DNA from: Ureibacillus chungkukjangi | Lineage (GTDB): Bacteria; Bacillota; Bacilli; Bacillales_A; Planococcaceae | DNA length: 54,385 nucleotides | NCBI RefSeq assembly: GCF_003217295.1 | Contig: NZ_QJTJ01000022.1 | Coordinates: 1-54,385, forward strand | Reading direction: 5' to 3' | Part shown: piece by piece, positions 37,440-48,386 of the stretch | Position numbering within the stretch: the first letter of the stretch is position 1 | Layout of the letters: each line of letters opens with the position of its first letter | Program-made: the position numbers and the translations under genes | Notes under the pieces: model-generated | What the model was told of the DNA's origin: nothing | The model's input: the letters and a program-made list of their open reading frames with translations, nothing else | Database searches by the model: none

Positions 37440-39824
37440 ATGGCAAATATTGAAATGATCAATGAAAAGACGTCGGGGCTATCTTTCTTTAAAAGCTTCT
37501 CTCTTAAGAAAAGTAGTTTCCTCATCCACATTTTCTTTTTATTGTTGGCGTTGTTTCTCTCAAGAGCAGTAATGTTTGAAGCGGCCGTTCCGTTTCTGTT
37601 ACCTCTTTGGGCAATTGTCAAACAAAGATATGAAAATGAGAAGTGGGCTGTAGTAGTGGGGGGGCTAATAGGGGCTCTGACTTTAAGCCTAGGACAAGCA
37701 TTTATATTAGGTCTACAGCTTGTATTATATGAACTCATTACCCGATTTAGGTTTTGGAAGCTACCAATGGGAATTTCGGTGAGTTTATCAATCTTTTTTG
37801 GGCAATTTATCTGGCAGGGGATTCAATACCTAGATATACCGCCATTAATCGTCCAGCTATATATATACTATGAAGTGATTCTTGCATTTTTAATGACGAT
37901 TTTTGTGAATCTTTTTTTAGTTCAACCTCACCGATTTTGGGCTGCTGGTTGGAGCTATGAGCGGGTCGGAGCTGGACTTGTTATTTTAGCAATGGTATTA
38001 ACGGGTGTACAATCTGTAGTAGTTTCGTATTTCGGGTTATACCCGTTTTTGCTGCATTTAGCAATTTGTATTGCAGCCATAACAGGAGGCGTACCAATCG
38101 CTGCAATGGTAGCTACTATTGTCGGTGCTTTAGTAGGAATAGCGAAATTATCTTTTACGGGAATGATCTCGGTATATGCAATGACAGGGGTTGTTGCAGG
38201 ATTGTTTAGTAAGGTTGGACGTTTTGGGGTTGTAATCGGAAGTGTAGTTCCAAGTGCCTTCTTCTTCTTTTATGATGCAACCCTTCCGTTAGATACTGTG
38301 TATTTTGTGTCAATTGCTATTGCTGGAATCGTTTTCTTTGCATTACCAAAAAGTATGCTTAGCTTCCTTTACGATGCAATTCATCCAAAACGAGATGAAA
38401 TCCTAATTCAGCGGCAACAATGGTTGACAGAACATACAACAGAGAAGCTTGAGTCCTTCCAAAATTTCGTATTATTTATGAAAGAGCTAGTTTTCGATCG
38501 CTTTACATCCTCAGAAAACGTAAACGAAGCAAGGACAGTGGAACCATGTGCGACCTGTCTAAGTTGTTTTCGATATGATAGCTGTTGGGGTGCAAAAAAT
38601 ACGATGGAGCCCATCATCGAGGATTGGTTTGTTGCAAGGGCAGGTGTCAAGGAATCTGAGCAAATCAGAGCCGAAAAACGCATTAAAGCCCATTGCGTAA
38701 AGTCAACAAGACTACTAGAAGAGTTAGATCACCAGCTCTATACTGACAAAATGAACGGGCAATTCTATCACGGAAAAAAAATGATAGCTCTTCAGCTGCG
38801 GGATTTAAGTAACCATTTAAATAAATTAATGGAGGATATGAGAGATGAAACTCTTTCTTTTAAAACAATAGAGGAAGAATTAGAACAGCAATTCAAAAGA
38901 GCACAAGTACAATGCTTTCAAATTGATGTTTTAAATAACACAATAGGTGAAAGAGTTGTGATTTGCTCCTTTGCACAAAAAAATCGGACTCATGAGGACC
39001 AATATGCGCTTTGTGAACGAATCGTTCTTCCGATTTTATATGATGTATTTGCTGAACCGTTTCAGGTGGAGAAGATTTCAGACCAAAAAAATCCATTTGC
39101 TCATGTGCAAATACGCTTTAGATCGGCAGTTCGTTATGAAATAGAGTATGATATATATAGTAGAGCCAAAAATTCAGCCTGGGTTTCAGGAGACACACAT
39201 GCTATTTACCATATCCATCCCGGTCTTGTTGCGGTTATGCTATCCGATGGAATGGGGCAAAGTAGAGAGGCCCAGCGTGAAAGTCGCCGTTTAGTACGTT
39301 TAATGAGAGAATGCTTAAGCTACAATATGAATCCAGAAACAGCTATGCATACTTTACACTATGTTATGTCTCTAAACCGAGAAGTAGACATGTATGCAAC
39401 TATAGATTTTGCTTTAGTTGATCTGCAAAAGGGTACTCTTTGGTCGTGGAAGGCTGGAAGTATGTCCACATATATATTACGTGGGGAGAAGCTATTGAAG
39501 GTAGATGGGGCTGCTGCTCCTGTAGGGTTTATGCCGGTGTTTTCTATTGAAACAGAAAAAGTAAATTTACTTGCAGATGATTTTGTTGTCATGGTGTCAG
39601 ATGGCGTCTTTTCAAGTGAATTTGATTGGGAAGAACAAGAGAGCCACTTAGTAAAACTCTTAAAGGCACGTATTCAAAATGATTTGCCTATTGAAGTTAT
39701 CTTATATGATGTAATGGAGCAATTTGGAGAGATTTACCCAGTAGATGATGATTGTACAGTTATTATGTTCACAGTTAATCACGTTGTACCTAAATGGGCT
39801 GTATTTAGTCCTGTGAGTAAATAA
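37440..39824 (+). CDS. spoIIE: Stage II sporulation protein SpoIIE phosphatase
   Basis: This 794-residue protein has the SpoIIE layout: about ten membrane helices (about 25-310), a central region with the cysteine cluster EPCATCLSCFRYDSCWG (about 363-379), a linker domain, and a C-terminal PP2C phosphatase (about 570-785). The phosphatase has MLSDGMGQSREAQRESRRL, VSDGVFSSE and DDDCTVIMF with metal-binding Asp residues. SpoIIE dephosphorylates SpoIIAA to release SigF in the forespore and acts in polar septation. Slightly shorter than B. subtilis SpoIIE (827). A GGGAGA sequence precedes the ATG. yabS and yabT, which follow in B. subtilis, are absent; tilS comes next. Confidence 0.96.
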   Translation: MANIEMINEKTSGLSFFKSFSLKKSSFLIHIFFLLLALFLSRAVMFEAAVPFLLPLWAIVKQRYENEKWAVVVGGLIGALTLSLGQAFILGLQLVLYELITRFRFWKLPMGISVSLSIFFGQFIWQGIQYLDIPPLIVQLYIYYEVILAFLMTIFVNLFLVQPHRFWAAGWSYERVGAGLVILAMVLTGVQSVVVSYFGLYPFLLHLAICIAAITGGVPIAAMVATIVGALVGIAKLSFTGMISVYAMTGVVAGLFSKVGRFGVVIGSVVPSAFFFFYDATLPLDTVYFVSIAIAGIVFFALPKSMLSFLYDAIHPKRDEILIQRQQWLTEHTTEKLESFQNFVLFMKELVFDRFTSSENVNEARTVEPCATCLSCFRYDSCWGAKNTMEPIIEDWFVARAGVKESEQIRAEKRIKAHCVKSTRLLEELDHQLYTDKMNGQFYHGKKMIALQLRDLSNHLNKLMEDMRDETLSFKTIEEELEQQFKRAQVQCFQIDVLNNTIGERVVICSFAQKNRTHEDQYALCERIVLPILYDVFAEPFQVEKISDQKNPFAHVQIRFRSAVRYEIEYDIYSRAKNSAWVSGDTHAIYHIHPGLVAVMLSDGMGQSREAQRESRRLVRLMRECLSYNMNPETAMHTLHYVMSLNREVDMYATIDFALVDLQKGTLWSWKAGSMSTYILRGEKLLKVDGAAAPVGFMPVFSIETEKVNLLADDFVVMVSDGVFSSEFDWEEQESHLVKLLKARIQNDLPIEVILYDVMEQFGEIYPVDDDCTVIMFTVNHVVPKWAVFSPVSK

Positions 39825-39872
39825 AAATTTATTAATGATTAGTAATTATTGATTTATCTGAGGTGAGAAGAT

Positions 39873-41300
39873 GTGTCATTTGAATTGAAAGTGCAAAAGT
39901 ATATTTCTGAACAACAACTAGTAGAAAAAGGCGACCGTCTTCTCATTGCTTGTTCTGGTGGAATAGATTCGATGGGTCTAATCCACTTTTTTAAGAAGTT
40001 CCAACATAATTTTGAAATTAGATTATTTGTTGCCCATGTGGACCATATGTTAAGAGGAACGACATCTCTAGAAGATCGAGAATTTGTCGAACAGTTTTGT
40101 CACCAACATAATATCCCTGTTTTTAGTACCTCTATTCCCATCCCTCAATTGCTTCGTGAAGAAGGAGGAAACTCGCAAGCCCTTTGTCGAAGAGAGCGCT
40201 ACGCTTATTTTGAAGAATTGATGGAAAAAAACCACATTGACAAGCTGGTAACTGCACACCACGCAGATGATCAACTGGAATCTATTCTAATGGCTTTAAC
40301 TAAGGCTGGGACCATTAGTGGCATGAAAGGCATATATGCAAAGAGAAAATTTTCTAATGGTTCAATTATTCGCCCCTTTTTAACGGTTACAAAAGATGAA
40401 ATAAGGGAATATCTAGAAGGTGGAGGAGGTCAATACCGAGAAGATGCTAGTAATGAGAAGGATGATTACACACGGAATCGTTTTCGTCACCATATTGTCC
40501 CCTTACTAAAAAGCGAAAATAATAATATTTCCTCCCACGCAGTAAATTTTGCAGAAAATTTACAGCAGGATGATGACTTATTAAAAGCATTCGCTTTAGA
40601 ACGTTTTCCTAACATTGTCATAAAAAATGGAAAACGGTCATATACACTTAAAATTCCCTTGTTTCAAAAAGAACCAGTTGCTTTACAAAGGAGAATCATT
40701 TTAATACTATTAAACTATCTTTACAATTGTTTCAATATTAACCAAAGTCATACACTTATTTCCTCGATTTTAAGTTTATGTGGAACTGTACATGGGAGTG
40801 CGAGTCTTCATTTACCAGAAAATTTCATTGCAAAACGAAATTATGAAGAAGTGAAGTTTGAATGTTTATCTGATTCAAAATCTAAGAACCTACCTACTCA
40901 ACATATGTTGTTGGATGAGTGGATGCAACTGCATAATGGCATTCGATTATACATAGGAGAAGCCTCAAGTGTTGTACACGCATTGGGACAGGAAATAAGT
41001 AGATATTACTTCGATTCAGCATTGTTTACTGCTCCATTTACTATTCGGACTAGAATTAGTGGAGACCGTATTTCATTAAAAGGAATGGATGACCCTAAAA
41101 GGCTGTCCAGATTGTTTATTGATGAAAAAATTCCGGTAGAAGAACGAGATTTTTGGCCCATCCTTGTTGATGCCAAAAATCAAGTGATGGCTGCAATAGG
41201 CCTTCGGGTAAACAAAGCACTTTCCACGAATAAAAGGGATAGTGATGACAGGGTTCTAATAATTGCAAGGGAAAATAGTAACGATTCATTATTAAAATAA
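39873..41300 (+). CDS. tilS: tRNA(Ile) lysidine synthetase
   Basis: This 475-residue enzyme converts C34 of the CAU-anticodon tRNA-Ile to lysidine, which lets it read AUA. The PP-loop is ACSGGIDSMGLIHF at about 28-41. VAHVDHMLRG and TAHHADDQLESILM follow. The DYTRNRFRHHIVPLL segment is the usual NRxR site. The C-terminal TilS domain is at about 385-465. Start is GTG at 39873, with GAGGTGAG about 6 bp upstream; an ATG two bases earlier is in another frame. In B. subtilis tilS is followed by hprT, as here. Confidence 0.95.
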   Translation: MSFELKVQKYISEQQLVEKGDRLLIACSGGIDSMGLIHFFKKFQHNFEIRLFVAHVDHMLRGTTSLEDREFVEQFCHQHNIPVFSTSIPIPQLLREEGGNSQALCRRERYAYFEELMEKNHIDKLVTAHHADDQLESILMALTKAGTISGMKGIYAKRKFSNGSIIRPFLTVTKDEIREYLEGGGGQYREDASNEKDDYTRNRFRHHIVPLLKSENNNISSHAVNFAENLQQDDDLLKAFALERFPNIVIKNGKRSYTLKIPLFQKEPVALQRRIILILLNYLYNCFNINQSHTLISSILSLCGTVHGSASLHLPENFIAKRNYEEVKFECLSDSKSKNLPTQHMLLDEWMQLHNGIRLYIGEASSVVHALGQEISRYYFDSALFTAPFTIRTRISGDRISLKGMDDPKRLSRLFIDEKIPVEERDFWPILVDAKNQVMAAIGLRVNKALSTNKRDSDDRVLIIARENSNDSLLK

Positions 41301-41493
41301 GTTATTATAAATGGTAATGATATGTTTTGTAGAGTTGGCGCATATTCTTTCTGCGTAGAGCTTTGAGATTTTATTTTTTCTACAAAGTATAGAAAAAACG
41401 ATTATTTTTTTTTACAATTGAACACATTTTAAAAGGGTTTTAAATTAATTTAATGAGTATTTTAGGTGTTTGAAAATTCAAGGAGGAACCACC

Positions 41494-42036
41494 ATGATTC
41501 AAAATGACATTGAAAAAATTCTATTAACAGAAGAACAAATTCAAGAAAGAATAGCTGGACTAGGAGCTCAACTAACAGAAGAGTACAAAGATCAGTTCCC
41601 ACTAGCAATTGGAGTTTTAAAAGGTGCTGTCCCTTTTATGACAGATTTAATGAAGCGTTTTGAATCATACATTGAAATCGACTTTATGGATGTATCTAGC
41701 TATGGAAATGCGACAGTATCATCTGGGGAAGTAAAAATTTTAAAAGACTTAAATACAAGTGTTGAAGGTCGCGATGTCATCATTATCGAAGACATTATCG
41801 ACAGTGGCTTAACATTAAGCTATTTAGTAGATTTGTTTAAGTATCGTAAAGCCAAAACCATTAAAATTGTCACACTTTTAGATAAGCCATCTGGCCGTAA
41901 AGTGGATCTAAAAGCAGATATCGTTGGTTTTGAAGTACCAGATGGATTTGTAGTTGGATATGGATTAGATTACGCAGAAAAATATCGTAACTTACCGTAC
42001 ATCGGCATCTTGAAGAAAGAGGTATATTCATTTTAA
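41494..42036 (+). CDS. hprT: Hypoxanthine-guanine phosphoribosyltransferase
   Basis: This 180-residue enzyme salvages hypoxanthine and guanine using PRPP. The PRPP loop is [16 protein letters not shown] (about 92-107). [14 protein letters not shown] lies near 41-54, and [20 protein letters not shown] follows with the conserved purine-binding Lys. Length equals B. subtilis HprT (180). ATG at 41494 follows AAGGAGG; an in-frame start at 41470 lies upstream of that site. In B. subtilis TilS and HprT also act with ftsH expression; here ftsH follows 135 bp later. Confidence 0.96.
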   Translation: MIQNDIEKILLTEEQIQERIAGLGAQLTEEYKDQFPLAIGVLKGAVPFMTDLMKRFESYIEIDFMDVSSYGNATVSSGEVKILKDLNTSVEGRDVIIIEDIIDSGLTLSYLVDLFKYRKAKTIKIVTLLDKPSGRKVDLKADIVGFEVPDGFVVGYGLDYAEKYRNLPYIGILKKEVYSF

Positions 42037-42171
42037 AATTTGAATTTTTGTACACTTTTCAACAAAAATTGTAAATTGTGAATTTTACCGGTGCTTTTCG
42101 TTGTATGAAAAAATAATGGTATGTTAAGATTTTACTTATAGTTTTTCTGTTATGTTGTGAGGAGGCTGGGG

Positions 42172-44226
42172 ATGAATCGAATATTTCGATACACCATATT
42201 TTACTTATTAATTTTTCTCGTGATTATCGGTATTTTTGGAACTTTCAATGGAGGAAATACACCTTCAGATGAGTTAACGTATCATGAGTTTTTAGAGGCA
42301 TTAGAAACAGGTACAATTGAGAAGGCGAATATTCAACCTGATGCAGGTGTACTTGTAGTAGAAGGGGAGCTAAAAGGTTATAAAGAAGGTCAAACCTTCA
42401 TAGTCAATCTCCCACAGGATAACCAAGCTTTAATGACTAAGATTAATGAGTCAGCGGCAAATAATCCTAATATTAATTGGCTAAAAGCCCCAGAAACTAG
42501 CGGCTGGGTTCAATTCTTTACTGGTATTATCCCGTTCATCATTATTATCATTTTATTCTTCTTCCTATTGAGTCAATCTCAAGGTGGCGGGAATAAGGTG
42601 ATGAACTTTGGTAAAAGTAAAGCGAAGTTATACGACACTCAAAAGAAAAAAGTACGATTTAATGATGTTGCTGGTGCAGATGAAGAAAAGGCTGAACTAG
42701 TAGAAGTAGTAGACTTCTTAAAAGATCATCGTAAATTTACTGAAATGGGTGCACGTATTCCTAAAGGTATTTTATTAGTAGGTCCTCCAGGGACAGGTAA
42801 GACATTACTTGCTCGTGCCGTTGCTGGTGAGGCTGGCGTACCATTCTTCTCGATTTCAGGTTCTGACTTCGTAGAAATGTTCGTTGGTGTCGGTGCAAGC
42901 CGTGTACGTGACTTATTCGAAAATGCTAAGAAAAATGCACCATGTATTATCTTTATCGATGAAATTGATGCAGTTGGTCGTCAACGTGGAGCAGGACTTG
43001 GTGGAGGTCACGATGAACGTGAGCAAACGCTAAACCAATTGCTTGTTGAAATGGATGGTTTCGGTGTTAATGAAGGAATTATCATTATCGCTGCAACAAA
43101 CCGACCAGACATTTTAGACCCAGCATTACTTCGTCCAGGACGTTTTGACCGTCAAATTACTGTAGGTCGTCCAGATGTTAAAGGTCGTGAGCAAATCTTA
43201 AAAGTACATGCACGTAACAAACCATTACGTGATGATGTAGATCTTAAAGCAATCGCTCATCGTACACCGGGCTTCTCGGGTGCGGATTTAGAAAACTTAT
43301 TAAACGAAGCAGCTCTTGTTGCAACTCGTCGTAATAAGAAAAAAATCGATATGATGGATATTGATGAGGCAACAGACCGTGTTATTGCAGGTCCAGCGAA
43401 ATCAAGTCGTGTTATATCAGAAAAAGAACGTAATATAGTTGCATTCCATGAAGCTGGTCACGTAGTTGTAGGTTTAACTTTAGACCAAGCAGAAAAAGTG
43501 CATAAAGTTACAATTGTTCCTCGTGGTCAAGCGGGGGGTTATGCTGTAATGCTTCCTAAAGAAGATCGTTACTTCATGACAAAACCTGAGTTATTAGACA
43601 AAATCGCAGGACTTCTTGGAGGTCGTGTTGCCGAGGATCTTACATTTGGTGAAGTATCAACAGGTGCACATAATGACTTCCAGCGTGCTACTGGTATTGC
43701 TCGTTCGATGGTTACAGAATATGGAATGAGTGATAAGCTAGGGCCAATGCAGTTCGGTTCTACGCAAGGTGGTAACGTATTCTTAGGTCGTGACTTTAAC
43801 TCAGAACAAAATTATTCTGATTCAATTGCCTATGAAATCGATAAAGAAATGCAATCGATTATCGTGGATCAATATGAACGTACAAAACAAATCCTAACGG
43901 AAAAACGTGATTTATTAGCATTAATCGCGAAGACATTACTAGAAGTGGAAACTTTAGATGCTGCACAAATTGAGCATTTAAGAGATCATGGGACACTTCC
44001 AGAGCGCACTGATTATTCAAAGGTTGACGATGAGGAAACTGTTGAATTAACAAAAACAAGCTCTGAAAACCCTGAAGCTAAAGACGTAGTAGTCGAAACA
44101 CCTGGTAATACATCGTTAGAAAAAGAAATCGTTGGTCAAACACAAGACCCAACAGTAACGGATTTACCAAAAGAAAAGGATTCAACTCAATCGACTGAAG
44201 GTATCCAAGAAGATAGAGAAAAATGA
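42172..44226 (+). CDS. ftsH: ATP-dependent membrane protease FtsH
   Basis: This 684-residue AAA+ zinc metalloprotease degrades membrane and regulatory proteins and is needed for sporulation in B. subtilis. Two membrane segments (about 5-24 and 114-136) flank an outer domain. Walker A is GPPGTGKT at 204-211, Walker [14 protein letters not shown] near 262-274, the second region of homology [20 protein letters not shown] at 308-327, and the zinc motif HEAGH at 426-430. The C-terminus carries an acidic, probably disordered tail of about 50-70 residues (B. subtilis FtsH is 637). GAGGAGG precedes ATG 42172; the upstream in-frame start overlaps it. A strong terminator follows. Confidence 0.97.
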   Translation: MNRIFRYTIFYLLIFLVIIGIFGTFNGGNTPSDELTYHEFLEALETGTIEKANIQPDAGVLVVEGELKGYKEGQTFIVNLPQDNQALMTKINESAANNPNINWLKAPETSGWVQFFTGIIPFIIIIILFFFLLSQSQGGGNKVMNFGKSKAKLYDTQKKKVRFNDVAGADEEKAELVEVVDFLKDHRKFTEMGARIPKGILLVGPPGTGKTLLARAVAGEAGVPFFSISGSDFVEMFVGVGASRVRDLFENAKKNAPCIIFIDEIDAVGRQRGAGLGGGHDEREQTLNQLLVEMDGFGVNEGIIIIAATNRPDILDPALLRPGRFDRQITVGRPDVKGREQILKVHARNKPLRDDVDLKAIAHRTPGFSGADLENLLNEAALVATRRNKKKIDMMDIDEATDRVIAGPAKSSRVISEKERNIVAFHEAGHVVVGLTLDQAEKVHKVTIVPRGQAGGYAVMLPKEDRYFMTKPELLDKIAGLLGGRVAEDLTFGEVSTGAHNDFQRATGIARSMVTEYGMSDKLGPMQFGSTQGGNVFLGRDFNSEQNYSDSIAYEIDKEMQSIIVDQYERTKQILTEKRDLLALIAKTLLEVETLDAAQIEHLRDHGTLPERTDYSKVDDEETVELTKTSSENPEAKDVVVETPGNTSLEKEIVGQTQDPTVTDLPKEKDSTQSTEGIQEDREK

Positions 44227-44274
44227 TCCTACTTAATTTGGTACAATCTTAAACAAATAAATTAAATGATTTAA

Positions 44275-44317
44275 GACTGAATGAGTATGCTAAGGTATGC
44301 TCATTCAGTTTTTTTGT
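44275..44317 (+). terminator. Terminator after ftsH
   Basis: ACTGAATGAG pairs with CTCATTCAGT, with more pairing inside, followed by seven T. Confidence 0.88.
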
Positions 44318-44447
44318 ATTCTTTTTTCTTTTCTAATGCAAATAAAGGAAGTAATTCCTCTCAATTGATATAATTGTTATGACTGTGTATATACACCAAT
44401 AATATGATATTATTTTTAAAAATTGGACTAAAATTGGGCGTGATTAA

Positions 44448-45218
44448 ATGATTCTTGTACTGAATGCAGGTAATTCCAATATTGCCTTGGGAATATACGA
44501 GCAGGATCGATTAAAGCATCATTGGCGAATGGAAACCAATCGGCATAAAACAGAAGACGAGTATGCCATGCAAGTGAGGGCATTTTTTGCACATGTACAA
44601 CTATCCTTTGAAGATATTAAAGGCATCATTATTTCCTCTGTTGTGCCGCCAATCATGTATGTATTAGAAGAAATGTGCCGAAAATATTTTCATATTAAGC
44701 CGTTAGTAGTTGGTCCTGGTGTTAAAAATGGACTGAATATAAAATATGAAAATCCGCGAGAAGTAGGTGCCGATCGAATCGTCAATGCGGTTGCAGCTCT
44801 GGAAGAGTATGGTGGCAAAGGTCCGCTTATTGTAATCGATTTTGGAACGGCTATAACATATTGTTTAATTAACGAAAAAGGTGACTATCTCGGTGGTGCA
44901 ATTGCTCCGGGAATTTCTATCTCTACAGAGGCACTTTATACGAGAGCTTCAAAACTCCCACGTATCGAAATTGCTCGCCCTTCAAATGTAATTGGTAAAA
45001 ACACAATTTCAGCAATGCAGGCTGGAGTAATATTCGGTTTTGTAGGTCAGGTTGAAGGAATTGTGAGTCGAATGAAAGAACATAGCAAAGCTGAGCCCCT
45101 TGTCGTTGCAACAGGAAGTTTAGCAAAGCTAATAGCTAATGAAACAACGATGATTGATATAGTGGATGATTTGTTAACATTAAAAGGTCTTCATGTAATT
45201 TATAAAAGAAACCAATAA
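44448..45218 (+). CDS. coaX: Type III pantothenate kinase CoaX, atypical phosphate-1 motif
   Basis: This 256-residue protein matches B. subtilis CoaX over its full length; the enzyme makes 4'-phosphopantothenate for CoA synthesis. It has [43 protein letters not shown] and [16 protein letters not shown]. The first phosphate-binding motif is unusual: the family has DxGNT (B. subtilis IDVGNTN), while this protein reads LNAGNSN, with Asn at residue 6 (AAT at 44463-44465) in place of the highly conserved Asp. A single G-to-A change would give it. Activity may be reduced, or the change may be tolerated. The ATG at 44448 has only a weak site, TTGGGCGTG, upstream. It starts the coaX-hslO-foldase group. 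Confidence 0.9.
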   Translation: MILVLNAGNSNIALGIYEQDRLKHHWRMETNRHKTEDEYAMQVRAFFAHVQLSFEDIKGIIISSVVPPIMYVLEEMCRKYFHIKPLVVGPGVKNGLNIKYENPREVGADRIVNAVAALEEYGGKGPLIVIDFGTAITYCLINEKGDYLGGAIAPGISISTEALYTRASKLPRIEIARPSNVIGKNTISAMQAGVIFGFVGQVEGIVSRMKEHSKAEPLVVATGSLAKLIANETTMIDIVDDLLTLKGLHVIYKRNQ

Positions 45219-45234
45219 GAAATGAGGAAACTTC

Positions 45235-46119
45235 ATGAGTGATTACCTAATAAGAGCTATAGGATTTAATGGAAATGTACGAGCTTTTGCAGCTAGAACA
45301 ACAGAGACAGTTGGAGAAGCTCAGCGCAGACATAATACATGGCCAACCGCAACTGCAGCAATCGGTCGTTCTATGACGGCAACTGTCATGATGGGCGCCA
45401 TGCTAAAAGGTGAAGATAAACTAACAGTCAAGATTGAAGGGAACGGTCCAATTGGGCCAATGGTTATCGATGCCAATGCAGTAGGGGAAGTGCGTGGTTT
45501 TGTTACAAATCCACAGGTCCATTTTGACTTAAATGATGCTGGGAAATTAGATGTTCGTCGTGCAGTAGGAACTGAAGGTGCGCTTACAGTTGTAAAAGAC
45601 TTAGGGTTACGTGATATGTTCTCCGGGCAGACGCCAATCGTTTCAGGAGAGATTGGTGAAGACTTCACTTACTATTTTGCAGTGTCTGAACAAGTTCCTT
45701 CATCTGTTGGATTAGGTGTACTTGTTAATCCTGATAATAGTGTGCTAGCAGCGGGAGGCTTTATTATTCAATTGCTGCCTGGCTGTGATGAGGATACCGT
45801 TTCTGCAATCGAAAAACATTTGCAAAACATTGAGCCAGTCTCAAAAATGATTGAAAGAGGTTTAACGCCAGAGCAAATTTTAGAGGTTGTCCTAGGTGAA
45901 AATAATGTACAAGTACTTAGTAAGTCTCCGGTACAGTTTAAATGTCAATGTTCAAAAGAGCGTTTTGGTGCGGCAATTATAAGTTTAGGTGCTCAAGAAA
46001 TTCAAGAAATGATCGACGAAGATGGTAAAGCGGAAGCGGAATGTCATTTCTGTTTAGAAAAGTATCAGTACGACCAACAAGAGCTTGAAGGGTTTATCGA
46101 TGAAATCAAAGCACAATAA
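45235..46119 (+). CDS. hslO: Redox-regulated chaperone Hsp33
   Basis: This 294-residue holdase is activated by oxidation. The N-terminal domain starts [20 protein letters not shown] and includes [17 protein letters not shown]. The redox zinc centre is intact: CQC at 237-239 and CHFC at 270-273, with a 30-residue gap, as in the CxC...CxxC pattern. Length is like B. subtilis HslO (about 291). ATGAGGAAAC precedes the ATG, and coaX ends 16 bp upstream, so they are probably co-transcribed. The foldase gene overlaps its end by 20 bp. Confidence 0.97.
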   Translation: MSDYLIRAIGFNGNVRAFAARTTETVGEAQRRHNTWPTATAAIGRSMTATVMMGAMLKGEDKLTVKIEGNGPIGPMVIDANAVGEVRGFVTNPQVHFDLNDAGKLDVRRAVGTEGALTVVKDLGLRDMFSGQTPIVSGEIGEDFTYYFAVSEQVPSSVGLGVLVNPDNSVLAAGGFIIQLLPGCDEDTVSAIEKHLQNIEPVSKMIERGLTPEQILEVVLGENNVQVLSKSPVQFKCQCSKERFGAAIISLGAQEIQEMIDEDGKAEAECHFCLEKYQYDQQELEGFIDEIKAQ

Positions 46120-47050
46120 TTATTCAAATCAAACAAATCAAAAACCGCTTTCACAACGGAGACTTAAAACAAAACCAACTTTGACATTATTAGCAATTTT
46201 ATTGATCGGAAATATTCTTTGGTTTATCTCTTGGATTTTACCGGATGAAAAACAACAGGATGGTGGCGATGAAGTAGTCGCTACCATTGATAAGAAAAAG
46301 ATAACACGCCAGGACTGGATGGCGGCAATGGAAACTAGATACGGGAAAGAGACACTACAAATCTTAGTGAATGAGGCTGTTATGGAAAAAGCAGCCCAAG
46401 AGTATGATATTAAGGTTTCAGATGAAGAGATTGATTTAGAAATCGCCCTAATACGTTCTGCTCAAGACAAAACGGATTCAACAATTCAAGAGTTAACGGA
46501 TGAGGAGCTACAGCAGAAAGTACGTGCTCAGCTTATTCTCGAAAAGGTATTAACGAAAGATGTTGTTACTGATGCAGAGCAAGTAGCTGATTATTACGAA
46601 GACAATCAATCCCTTTATAATATTCCAACTACATATCGTACAAGCATCATAATAGTAGAGTCAGAGAAGGATGCGAAAAGTGTTAAAAAAGAACTAGAAG
46701 AAGGCTCGGATTTTTCAGTTCTTGCGCGTGAACGTTCTCTAGATACGACATCGGCTAGTTTAGGAGGAGATATCGGCTTTATAACGAAGTCTCAAAAGAA
46801 TATAGACACAAGCATACCGCAAGCGGTGCAAAATTTAAATGCCGATGACATAAGCGAGCCTTTTGTAATGAAGGATGGACGATACGGCATTGTTTATGTG
46901 AAAGAGGTTAATGATGGTAAGTCGTTTACATACGAAGAGGTAAAAGAGCATATCGAACGCGTATTATCTTTAGAACAGCTGCCGACATCAGTGAGACCAG
47001 AAGCATTTTGGAAGGAATTTAACGCTTCTTGGTTTTATGGAGAGTCATAG
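46100..47050 (+). CDS. PrsA-like peptidyl-prolyl isomerase (YacD type)
   Basis: This 316-residue membrane-anchored foldase has a basic N-terminus and one membrane segment (about 32-49, [17 protein letters not shown]). No lipobox Cys is present, unlike PrsA. A SurA/PrsA-type helical N domain is at about 60-165. The parvulin rotamase domain is at about 172-275, with [35 protein letters not shown], and [18 protein letters not shown]. It is predicted to help fold exported proteins at the outer face of the membrane. ATG 46100 is chosen with GAAGGG upstream. It sits between hslO and cysK, the place of yacD in B. subtilis. Confidence 0.88.
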   Translation: MKSKHNNYSNQTNQKPLSQRRLKTKPTLTLLAILLIGNILWFISWILPDEKQQDGGDEVVATIDKKKITRQDWMAAMETRYGKETLQILVNEAVMEKAAQEYDIKVSDEEIDLEIALIRSAQDKTDSTIQELTDEELQQKVRAQLILEKVLTKDVVTDAEQVADYYEDNQSLYNIPTTYRTSIIIVESEKDAKSVKKELEEGSDFSVLARERSLDTTSASLGGDIGFITKSQKNIDTSIPQAVQNLNADDISEPFVMKDGRYGIVYVKEVNDGKSFTYEEVKEHIERVLSLEQLPTSVRPEAFWKEFNASWFYGES

Positions 47051-47092
47051 AATGAATTTAGTAAAATATTCTCAATATTTAATTCATTTTTA

Positions 47093-47155
47093 TTGACATA
47101 AAGTATCCTAAATTGGTAATATACTAAATAGATAAAACCTATAAATATAGTAGGT
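47093..47155 (+). promoter_or_regulatory. cysK promoter with a downstream dyad
   Basis: TTGACA at 47093-47098 and TAATAT at 47117-47122 are separated by 18 bp. ACCTA (47137-47141) and TAGGT (47151-47155) form an inverted repeat just downstream. It could be an operator or a short hairpin. CymR controls cysK in B. subtilis, but I cannot match this dyad to its site with confidence. Confidence 0.55.
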
Positions 47156-47177
47156 ATTAAGGAGAGGGATGACCATA

Positions 47178-48107
47178 ATGAGTAAATTAGCAAATTCAGT
47201 TGCTGAGTTAGTGGGGCAAACACCAATCGTAAAATTAAACCATGCAACAGGGGAAAACGAAGGAAACGTATACGTAAAATTAGAATTCTTTAACCCAGGT
47301 AGTTCTGTAAAAGACCGTATTGCTCTAGCGATGATCGAAGCAGCAGAAAAAGACGGTACATTACAACCAGGTGGTACAATTATAGAGCCTACTTCAGGAA
47401 ACACAGGTATCGGCCTAGCAATGGTCGCTGCTGCAAAAGGTTACCGTGCAATCCTTGTTATGCCAGAAACAATGAGTATCGAGCGTCGTAAATTATTACG
47501 TGCATATGGTGCTGAATTAGTATTAACTCCTGGTCCAGAAGGAATGAAGGGTGCAATCGCTAAAGCAGAAAGTTTAGCAAAAGAAAATGGCTACTTCCTA
47601 CCACAGCAATTTGAAAACCAAGCAAATGCTGAGGTTCACCGTTTAACTACTGGTCCAGAAATCGTAGAAGCTTTTGACGGTTTAAAATTAGATGCATTCG
47701 TTGCTGGTATCGGGACTGGTGGAACAATCACTGGTGCTGGTGAGGTCTTAAAAGCAAAATACCCTGAAATTGAAATTATTGCTGTTGAACCAAAAGATTC
47801 TCCAGTACTTTCAGGTGGTAACCCAGGCTCACACAAAATCCAAGGTATTGGTGCTGGATTCGTACCAAAAGTATTAAACACTGAAGTTTATACTTCAATC
47901 TTCCCAGTAGATAACGAAACTGCTTTTGAAGTAGCTCGTAAAACTGGTCGCGAAGAAGGGGTTCTAGTAGGTATCTCTTCAGGAGCAGCAATCTATGCTG
48001 CAATCGAAACTGCAAAACGCCTAGGTAAAGGGTCAAACGTTCTAGCAATCGTCCCATCTAACGGAGAGCGTTATTTATCTACAGCCCTTTACAACTTTGA
48101 AGACTAA
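47178..48107 (+). CDS. cysK: Cysteine synthase A (O-acetylserine sulfhydrylase)
   Basis: This 309-residue PLP enzyme makes cysteine from O-acetylserine and sulfide. The PLP lysine is K45 in [14 protein letters not shown]. The substrate loop [18 protein letters not shown] is near 70-87. [15 protein letters not shown] (phosphate binding) and [11 protein letters not shown] follow. B. subtilis CysK has 308 residues. ATG at 47178 is preferred because GGAGAGG lies about 10 bp before it; ATG at 47169 is too close. In B. subtilis pabB-pabA-pabC follow, but here folP is next. Confidence 0.97.
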   Translation: MSKLANSVAELVGQTPIVKLNHATGENEGNVYVKLEFFNPGSSVKDRIALAMIEAAEKDGTLQPGGTIIEPTSGNTGIGLAMVAAAKGYRAILVMPETMSIERRKLLRAYGAELVLTPGPEGMKGAIAKAESLAKENGYFLPQQFENQANAEVHRLTTGPEIVEAFDGLKLDAFVAGIGTGGTITGAGEVLKAKYPEIEIIAVEPKDSPVLSGGNPGSHKIQGIGAGFVPKVLNTEVYTSIFPVDNETAFEVARKTGREEGVLVGISSGAAIYAAIETAKRLGKGSNVLAIVPSNGERYLSTALYNFED

Positions 48108-48126
48108 TTCAACCAAACTATTACAG

Positions 48127-48156
48127 GGCATTACCTTTAGGGGTAATGCTTTTTTG
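48127..48156 (+). terminator. Terminator after cysK
   Basis: GCATTACC pairs with GGTAATGC around TTTAGG and is followed by TTTTTT. Confidence 0.88.
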
Positions 48157-48386
48157 TATGATTTAAAGTATGGGAAAGGGTAAACTAATTTTAGTTGGGA
48201 ATGCTAGGATGCCCCAGAGCGGAACTCATCCCAAAAAGATAAGCATTTTAAAATAATATTTAACTAGATAATGGTAAAATAAATCCGAGCTTTAGCTTAT
48301 ATTAATTGCTTGGGAAATATTTTATCGGAAAAGTATTTCCTGAAATTTACATAGAAAACAATCTTCATGAAAAGAGAGGGTAAGCG

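Noticed and set aside
37415-37738. Various long shadow frames opposite or inside known genes (for example 107 codons over the spoIIE start, 135 codons over folP)
   Set aside because: They lie antisense or out of frame to well-supported genes, lack ribosome binding sites and have no recognisable motifs.
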